Origin: Pseudomonadales bacterium
GTDB lineage: Bacteria; Pseudomonadota; Gammaproteobacteria; Pseudomonadales; Azotimanducaceae
NCBI GenBank assembly: GCA_023300545.1
Contig: JALZVT010000090.1
Location: 1-43,628 of the forward strand
Length of the DNA: 43,628 bases
Direction: 5' to 3'
Shown here piece by piece: positions 39,007-43,628 of the stretch. The notes under the pieces were generated by a model. The model did not search any database. It was not told the origin of the DNA and was given only the letters and a program-made list of their open reading frames with translations. A program made the position numbers and the translations under genes. Within the stretch, counting starts at the first letter, position 1. Every line of letters begins with the position of its first letter.

Positions 39007-40707
39007 TTAGCCTCTGGCAAATTCCCGGATTACCGTTCCTGGGCGATGGCCGGTGTGTTTGCCGTGTTCGACAATGGGTTTGCCGCTCACTAGAGTCGCG
39101 TCATAGCCCTGGCTCTCAACAATGTAACGCCCGCCGTTGTGTGGGAAATCGTTCACGTAGTAGGGGTAGCCGGTTTCCAGGTTTTCGTAGTCGATTACGT
39201 TCAGATCAGCGATCCAGTCTTCTTTTATACAGCCACGGTCTTTCAAGCCGAGCACATTAGCGGATGCCTGGGTGATGCGATGCACAGCCTGCGGCAAGGT
39301 ATATACACCCTGGCGGCGAGTTAACTCGCTGAGCAGGAACGTCGGTGAGTCGGTGTCGGTAAAGATACCAACGTGGGCGCCGGAATCGGCCAGCATGGGA
39401 ATGCAGTGCTCCATGCGCATATAGGCCCACTGATTTTCCAGTGAGCCGCCAAAGGCCCAGAAATTCCACAGCTCTCGCCCCTCGGATTCGATGAGGCGAT
39501 CAATGTAGAGCTCGACGGGGTCGCGACCTTGGTCAGCAGCGAGTTGGGCAAGTGAATTTTTCTCGCCCATATCGTAGTCGGGTGTAGTGCCGGCGCCGCC
39601 CATGCCCATCGGGTGCAACAGCGCAGGATTTGCTGCGAAGCCGGTCTCTTTTGAACGTTGTACCAGCTGTTTTTTTGTTGCCGGATCTTTTAGTGCCTGC
39701 AAACGATCAGCGATTGTTGGCAGCTGCATCAACTCCTTCCAGGCGGAGTTACGAAACGGAGTCGACTGGGCAAGGCCAAACATCGAGCCGCTGGGCCGGG
39801 TGTGGCAAACCGCTGTCATTCGCTTGCCGCCTGCGTTATTACGCAGCAGAAATTCTTCGGTTTTTGCCACGCCGCCATCGCCTTTTGAGCCGGCTCCGCC
39901 TGAGTAAAGTACGTGACAGCCGAGCTCGGCACCCTGGCTAAACATCTCAAGCTCTACATTGCGCCGACTCGCCATGTCGGGCGCTGCCTGAAACAGTCCG
40001 CCTTGGCCGCCGCCATCAATAACAGCCTGTTGAATGGCTTGGGTTTCGCGCAGGTCGGCCCAGGTTCCGGGTGTGAGGCGGCCGTCGGGTACCTTGTGGC
40101 CGAGAAAGCGTGAGGTTGAGAATCCGACAGCACCTTCTTCGACCGATTCACGCACCAGTGCGCAAATGTGTTCCAGCTCTTTGTCTGTTGCCTGCACGCC
40201 TTCATCCATCGACTTGTCGCCCATGGCTTCGAGTCGAATCGCGGAGTGCCCGGCCAGGCCGACAATGTTCAAGGCGGGTTCAAGGGTTTGGACCGCGTCT
40301 AGGTATTCACCATAGCTGGTCCAGTTCCACGGCAGGCCATCGATGATGGCATCTGCAGCGATATCTTCGACCGACTCCATCAGTTCCGCCATGGTGCGGT
40401 GATTGGCTTTACTCACGGGTGCAAAGGTAACCCCGCAGTTACCAATGAGTGCGGTGGTCACGCCATGGTAGGAGCTCGATTTCATCTCCGGATCCCAGCC
40501 TACCTGAGCGTCGAGGTGGGTGTGCAGGTCGACAAAACCGGGGGTTATTGTTTTGCCCGTGGCGTCGATAGTACGGGCAGCGTCAACACCACTGAGATCG
40601 CCAACTCTTGTGATGCGATCACCATCAATCCCAACGTCTGCTGCTACGGCGTCGGCTCCGGTGCCATCGATGACCGAGCCGCCTCTGATAATTAGTTCGT
40701 GAGCCAT
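39007..40707 (-). CDS. N-acyl-D-amino-acid deacylase family amidohydrolase
   Basis: A 566-residue protein. HELIIRGGSVIDGTGADA is the small beta-domain at the start; DLHTHLDAQVGWDPE (60-74) gives the HxH metal site; HGVTTALIGNCGVTFAPV (81-98) has the Cys typical of D-aminoacylase; GHSAIRLEAMG and SDSGAHVG-like ADSGAHVGIFTDTDSP, LTRRQGVYTLPQAV follow. It hydrolyses N-acyl-D-amino acids or related amides; the exact substrate is uncertain. The ATG at 40707 with GGGAGAG upstream is preferred to an earlier ATG at 40731. Stop lies just before the three-repeat array. Confidence 0.92.
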   Translation of the reverse strand: MAHELIIRGGSVIDGTGADAVAADVGIDGDRITRVGDLSGVDAARTIDATGKTITPGFVDLHTHLDAQVGWDPEMKSSSYHGVTTALIGNCGVTFAPVSKANHRTMAELMESVEDIAADAIIDGLPWNWTSYGEYLDAVQTLEPALNIVGLAGHSAIRLEAMGDKSMDEGVQATDKELEHICALVRESVEEGAVGFSTSRFLGHKVPDGRLTPGTWADLRETQAIQQAVIDGGGQGGLFQAAPDMASRRNVELEMFSQGAELGCHVLYSGGAGSKGDGGVAKTEEFLLRNNAGGKRMTAVCHTRPSGSMFGLAQSTPFRNSAWKELMQLPTIADRLQALKDPATKKQLVQRSKETGFAANPALLHPMGMGGAGTTPDYDMGEKNSLAQLAADQGRDPVELYIDRLIESEGRELWNFWAFGGSLENQWAYMRMEHCIPMLADSGAHVGIFTDTDSPTFLLSELTRRQGVYTLPQAVHRITQASANVLGLKDRGCIKEDWIADLNVIDYENLETGYPYYVNDFPHNGGRYIVESQGYDATLVSGKPIVEHGKHTGHRPGTVIREFARG

Positions 40708-40780
40708 AACCTTCTCTCCCAAAGAATGCACTTAGAAGATAGCGAGGTGATCTAGGGTCCGTCAAACTAGCAGGCGTGCC

Positions 40781-41518
40781 CTAGGGCTTGCGCATGTTGG
40801 CAAACTCCTCCGGTTCCCAGTCATGGCGGAACGCGAGCATCATGCCGCTGCCGTTGCGTTGGTCAAGCGGCAGCCGTGAATCTCGATCGGCTGCCTCGTT
40901 GAATTCGTCGTATAGCACCCGTAACCGCTCCAGAAAGCGCTGGGCGGTTTCTGGGGTGACAGTGCCCCAGGCAAAGCGAAAGTGGCTTTTGTCGCGAATG
41001 AGTTTCTTGTCGAAAAAGCCACTAAAAATACTGTTCACAAAATAGCTTTCGATAGCGCCGCCTTTGCGCCAGTGAAACCCTCTCGATAGCCGCATTCGAT
41101 AACGATTTTCTTCGAGTAGCTCGATGATGTTCAGCCGGTCGAGTCGAATAAACAAGCGCTGTAGGTCGTGTTGATCAAACCGGTATAACTCTAGAACTTC
41201 GTTAAAGCGATAGCGATTGATCACGCATATCGCACACAGCAGCAGCAGTGGATCTTTAGCGAGCTCTTGCTCAACTTCCGCTGACAGCTCTTCCACACGT
41301 TCCTGCTGGTCATCACTTAAACGCACTAGGTCGGTCAGTTCGGCTCCGGCCAGTTTAGTCAGGGTCTCTATGCGCTGCAGGGTGAAGCTCTGTTCGGCAA
41401 ACAGGCGCTTGATGCTGGCTTCGGAAAGGTCGAGCGCGTCAGCGGCATGCGCATAGGTGATGCCGGATTTGCGCAGCAGTCCTTTGAGAGCGGTGGTGAT
41501 GGCCTGGGTACCTGACAT
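40781..41518 (-). CDS. helix-turn-helix transcriptional regulator (XRE-type N-terminus)
   Basis: A 245-residue protein. The N-terminal HTH, GLLRKSGITYAHAADALDLSEASIKRLFAEQSFTLQRI (in part; about 12-48), fits a XRE/Cro fold. The rest, with LLCAICVINRYRFNEVLELYRFDQHDLQRLFIRLDRLNIIELLEENRYRMRLSR (in part), looks like a second winged-helix-like domain, then a unique C-terminus; effector unknown. AGGAG lies six bases before the ATG at 41518; an earlier in-frame start at 41569 is less likely. Divergent from the PspA-like gene over 159 bases, so it may control that operon. Confidence 0.85.
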   Translation of the reverse strand: MSGTQAITTALKGLLRKSGITYAHAADALDLSEASIKRLFAEQSFTLQRIETLTKLAGAELTDLVRLSDDQQERVEELSAEVEQELAKDPLLLLCAICVINRYRFNEVLELYRFDQHDLQRLFIRLDRLNIIELLEENRYRMRLSRGFHWRKGGAIESYFVNSIFSGFFDKKLIRDKSHFRFAWGTVTPETAQRFLERLRVLYDEFNEAADRDSRLPLDQRNGSGMMLAFRHDWEPEEFANMRKP

Positions 41519-41677
41519 TGCGGTCTCCTGGTGTGGGCTGGATCGATTGAATGGTTCGAGCGCTAACACTTATGGTCTCGTAATTCGATACTTATTGCCA
41601 ATAGATCGCGTCTTTTGATCTGAAAGCCTAGATTCAGGTCTCACCATATAAGCCCAGCTTGGGCGAAGGAGCAGATA

Positions 41678-42328
41678 ATGACATTCAAACGATTGGTAAC
41701 CTCGCTGAACGCGAGCTTTGAAGACTTTGTCGCTGGTGTCGAAAATCACGATGCAGTGGCCCAGAGCGCCATTGCCGATGTGCGGAAGGCGGCCGCGCGG
41801 TTGCGTGCCCAGCAGGGGCAGCTTGCCGGGCAGGCTGAGCGACAAGCGAGAACGGAGCAGGAGCTGGTTGTTAAGCGTGATCGCTGGCAACAGCGCGCGC
41901 AGGACTTTGCCGAGCTCGACCCCGAACAGGCGCTGCAGTGTCTGCGCAACCGCGATGCCGTTGAGCAAGAGCTTGCTCAAGCAGCAGAACAGTTGACGCG
42001 ACAGCGTAGTCTGCGCGATCAACTGGCGCTCAACCTTGCTCAGGTAGAGCGGCGCCTTGCAGATTTACAGCAGCGGCGCATAGCACTGTCGTCGCGCGAG
42101 GCACGCACCAGCGTGCTGGCAAAGACTGGCGGCGGTGACGATCTTTGCAACATCGATGAGATGTTCGAGCGTTGGGAAGTGTCAGTGTTGCAGAGTGAAT
42201 ACCGGGAAGGTGCTGTGGTCGAGTGTGCTACGGGTAGCGCAGATGAACTCGATAGCACGCTGCAGCGCGAAGAACGAGATCGCGAGTTACGTGCAGAACT
42301 TGAACGTTTGCGTGGAGAAGGCTCATGA
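41678..42328 (+). CDS. PspA/IM30-family coiled-coil protein
   Basis: A 216-residue, highly charged, Gln/Arg/Glu-rich helical protein. MTFKRLVTSLNASFEDFVAGVENHDAVAQSAIADVRKA (in part), with a first amphipathic helix and then a long coiled coil (about 30-145), is of the PspA/IM30 type. Such proteins oligomerise on the inner face of the membrane to stabilise it or to control stress genes. AAGGAG lies six bases before the ATG. Its stop overlaps the next gene by four bases (ATGA). Similar in length to E. coli PspA (222). No pspB/C/F gene is seen. Confidence 0.82.
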   Translation: MTFKRLVTSLNASFEDFVAGVENHDAVAQSAIADVRKAAARLRAQQGQLAGQAERQARTEQELVVKRDRWQQRAQDFAELDPEQALQCLRNRDAVEQELAQAAEQLTRQRSLRDQLALNLAQVERRLADLQQRRIALSSREARTSVLAKTGGGDDLCNIDEMFERWEVSVLQSEYREGAVVECATGSADELDSTLQREERDRELRAELERLRGEGS

Positions 42329-43575
42329 ACACATTGACCGATACGTTACCTCGTAACGCTGAACTACCTGCTGATCCAAGCTCCGCGGCAAATTGGCTGC
42401 GCTGGATGGGAGCCTTAGCTGTCGCAGGGTCGGCCATTGTTTTTCTCCTGCAAGGTTTAAACAACATTGATCTGGATATGCGCAACTGGGTTTATCTTGC
42501 TTTGATGGGTGCAATGGGCGGGTGTGGTGTGGCGAGCCAGAAGTTCATGCAAGACGCCAAGGGCGCGCGTCTGTTCTTTGGTTTGGCTGCGTTGTTGGTA
42601 CCGGTGCAATTTTCCCAGCTCGCTGGGTTGTTGCACCAGCTTGCGAGTGTCGCCGACGCACAGGTGCCACACCTGTTTTGGCTGATGTCGGGCACCTTGC
42701 TGCTTGCCGTACCGCTAGCGTATGCCGGCATGGCAATTCTCGCCCGCAACGATAAACGTCAACTGACGAGTGCGCTTCTGCTCATGAGTGGTGCGCTGTT
42801 GATTCCAGAACGTGACTCCATCTTCGGATTTGCAACACTTGCCGGGCTTGCTTTAGGCACGATCTGGCTTGAGCTGAAAGTGTTTCGAGGCAATTCGCTG
42901 TATGCGGGCCTGGAAGGCATGGGGCTGCGTTTGCTGCTTGCCACACCACTAGTTATTGCTGCTGTGCGTATGAGCATGCACATCGACAGCGTTGCCGGCA
43001 CCGCTGCAATGGCTGGCATAGTGGCGGTGTTGCTGTCTCGACTCCATCAAGGCAAAGGTTGGGTGCAATTGCTCGGCGCTGTTCTTGGTGTAGCCAGCTG
43101 GTGGGTGTATGCCTCCGAAGCGATGCCGCAGATTGTGCATGGCGATATGGGTTTTGCTCTGTTGGTGTTGCCCAGTGCGATCTGGCTAATGGATATGGCT
43201 CGCCTGAGTGAGAATGGAGGGTGGCATTATCGGTTTGTTGCCAGCCTACTATGGATCTTAGCGGCCACATCAATGTTGCTCGCTGGAAGCGCGACAAACC
43301 TTACATTGAGTGCATTGTTGCTGGGCGCTATTGCCTCGATCTGGGGGCTGACTAACAGTCAGCGGATGCCGCTGCTGGCCGGCATTGTTATTAGTGTTCC
43401 CAGTACTTTCGTGTTGGTGGCGCAATCGTTGCACAACGTCGATGTCAATGCCTGGGTCGCCTTGGGTATGGCAGGCATCGTGCTGGTCTTTAGCGCTTCG
43501 CTGGTCGAAAAATATGGCCGTCCGTTGCTAACGGGTGGGCAGAAGGTCTGGCATTCGATGTCTGCTTGGGACTAA
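42325..43575 (+). CDS. polytopic membrane protein (about 13-14 helices), unknown; DUF2157-like
   Basis: A 416-residue protein with about thirteen to fourteen hydrophobic segments from residue 26 to 400, separated by very short loops. The layout and the C-terminal SLVEKYGRPLL resemble DUF2157-type membrane proteins, but I cannot name a family firmly. It is translationally coupled to the PspA-like gene (ATGA overlap), so the two products probably act together at the inner membrane. No enzymatic motif is seen. Confidence 0.8.
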   Translation: MNTLTDTLPRNAELPADPSSAANWLRWMGALAVAGSAIVFLLQGLNNIDLDMRNWVYLALMGAMGGCGVASQKFMQDAKGARLFFGLAALLVPVQFSQLAGLLHQLASVADAQVPHLFWLMSGTLLLAVPLAYAGMAILARNDKRQLTSALLLMSGALLIPERDSIFGFATLAGLALGTIWLELKVFRGNSLYAGLEGMGLRLLLATPLVIAAVRMSMHIDSVAGTAAMAGIVAVLLSRLHQGKGWVQLLGAVLGVASWWVYASEAMPQIVHGDMGFALLVLPSAIWLMDMARLSENGGWHYRFVASLLWILAATSMLLAGSATNLTLSALLLGAIASIWGLTNSQRMPLLAGIVISVPSTFVLVAQSLHNVDVNAWVALGMAGIVLVFSASLVEKYGRPLLTGGQKVWHSMSAWD

Positions 43576-43584
43576 CCTTCATGG

Positions 43585-43628
43585 ATGAATGACACAACTG
43601 ATACTAAGGCAGAAGACTCTGCCACGAA
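43585..43628 (+). CDS. possible start of a further gene, cut by window edge
   Basis: An ATG at 43585 and another, in a different frame, at 43589 both remain open to the last base. Position, nine bases after the membrane protein gene, would fit a third gene of this operon. Too short to judge the frame; no good ribosome binding site is visible. Confidence 0.2.
   Translation, partial: MNDTTDTKAEDSAT

Noticed and set aside
1-43628. Insertion sequence, phage or integron in the window
   Set aside because: No transposase, integrase, att-like direct repeat pair or phage gene is recognisable on either strand.

Overview
The window looks like a chromosomal segment of a free-living, probably marine, gammaproteobacterium. 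This is inferred from gene content: a TonB-dependent receptor, two sulfatases, a DUF3604 protein, an AcnD/PrpF pair, FeoAB, a GPH-type symporter and a Na+-dependent NSS transporter, with moderately high GC and very dense coding. I see no rRNA, tRNA, CRISPR array, insertion sequence, phage gene or replication origin. About 33 protein genes are supported; nearly all gaps are under 300 bases.

Region 1 (1-3260, + strand): a DUF3604 gene cut by the left edge, a glutathione S-transferase and an SDR-like protein that lacks the usual Tyr/Lys catalytic pair. Region 2 (3281-8657) is the most unusual part. Four overlapping minus-strand genes encode three exported subunit-like proteins and a PapD-like periplasmic chaperone. 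A divergent plus-strand gene encodes a 770-residue outer-membrane protein with an N-terminal LysM domain, a long beta-rich barrel-like middle and a C-terminal SdrD_B-like Ig fold. No classical FimD/PapC usher is present, so this may be a non-canonical chaperone/usher-like surface-fibre system. Two perfect DNA dyads sit in the shared promoter region.

Region 3 (8678-13182): a TetR regulator, a membrane-anchored DUF4105 (Lnb N-terminal) protein, an alpha/beta hydrolase fused to a membrane domain, and a phosphatidylcholine-synthase-like CDP-alcohol phosphatidyltransferase. Region 4 (13217-24733) is rich in uptake and hydrolysis genes: a TonB receptor with a strong terminator, divergent from a GPH symporter; a small exported protein; an M19-like dipeptidase with a metallo-hydrolase lipoprotein; an NSS transporter with a cytoplasmic sulfatase; and an EstB-like serine hydrolase.

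Region 5 (24843-27822) is a three-gene, tightly overlapping glycan cassette: flippase, methyltransferase and a DUF616 (TOD1/MUCI70-like) protein. Region 6 (27934-32774) holds acnD-prpF of the methylcitrate cycle without prpB or prpC in view, an AllA-type ureidoglycolate lyase and a small lipoprotein. Region 7 (32802-35162) is feoA-feoB behind a good Fur-box candidate. Region 8 (35183-40707) has an exported arylsulfatase, an MFE-type SDR, a thiolase and a D-aminoacylase-type amidohydrolase, with two intergenic repeat structures. Region 9 (40781-43628) is an HTH regulator divergent from a PspA-like coiled-coil gene, which overlaps a large polytopic membrane protein gene.
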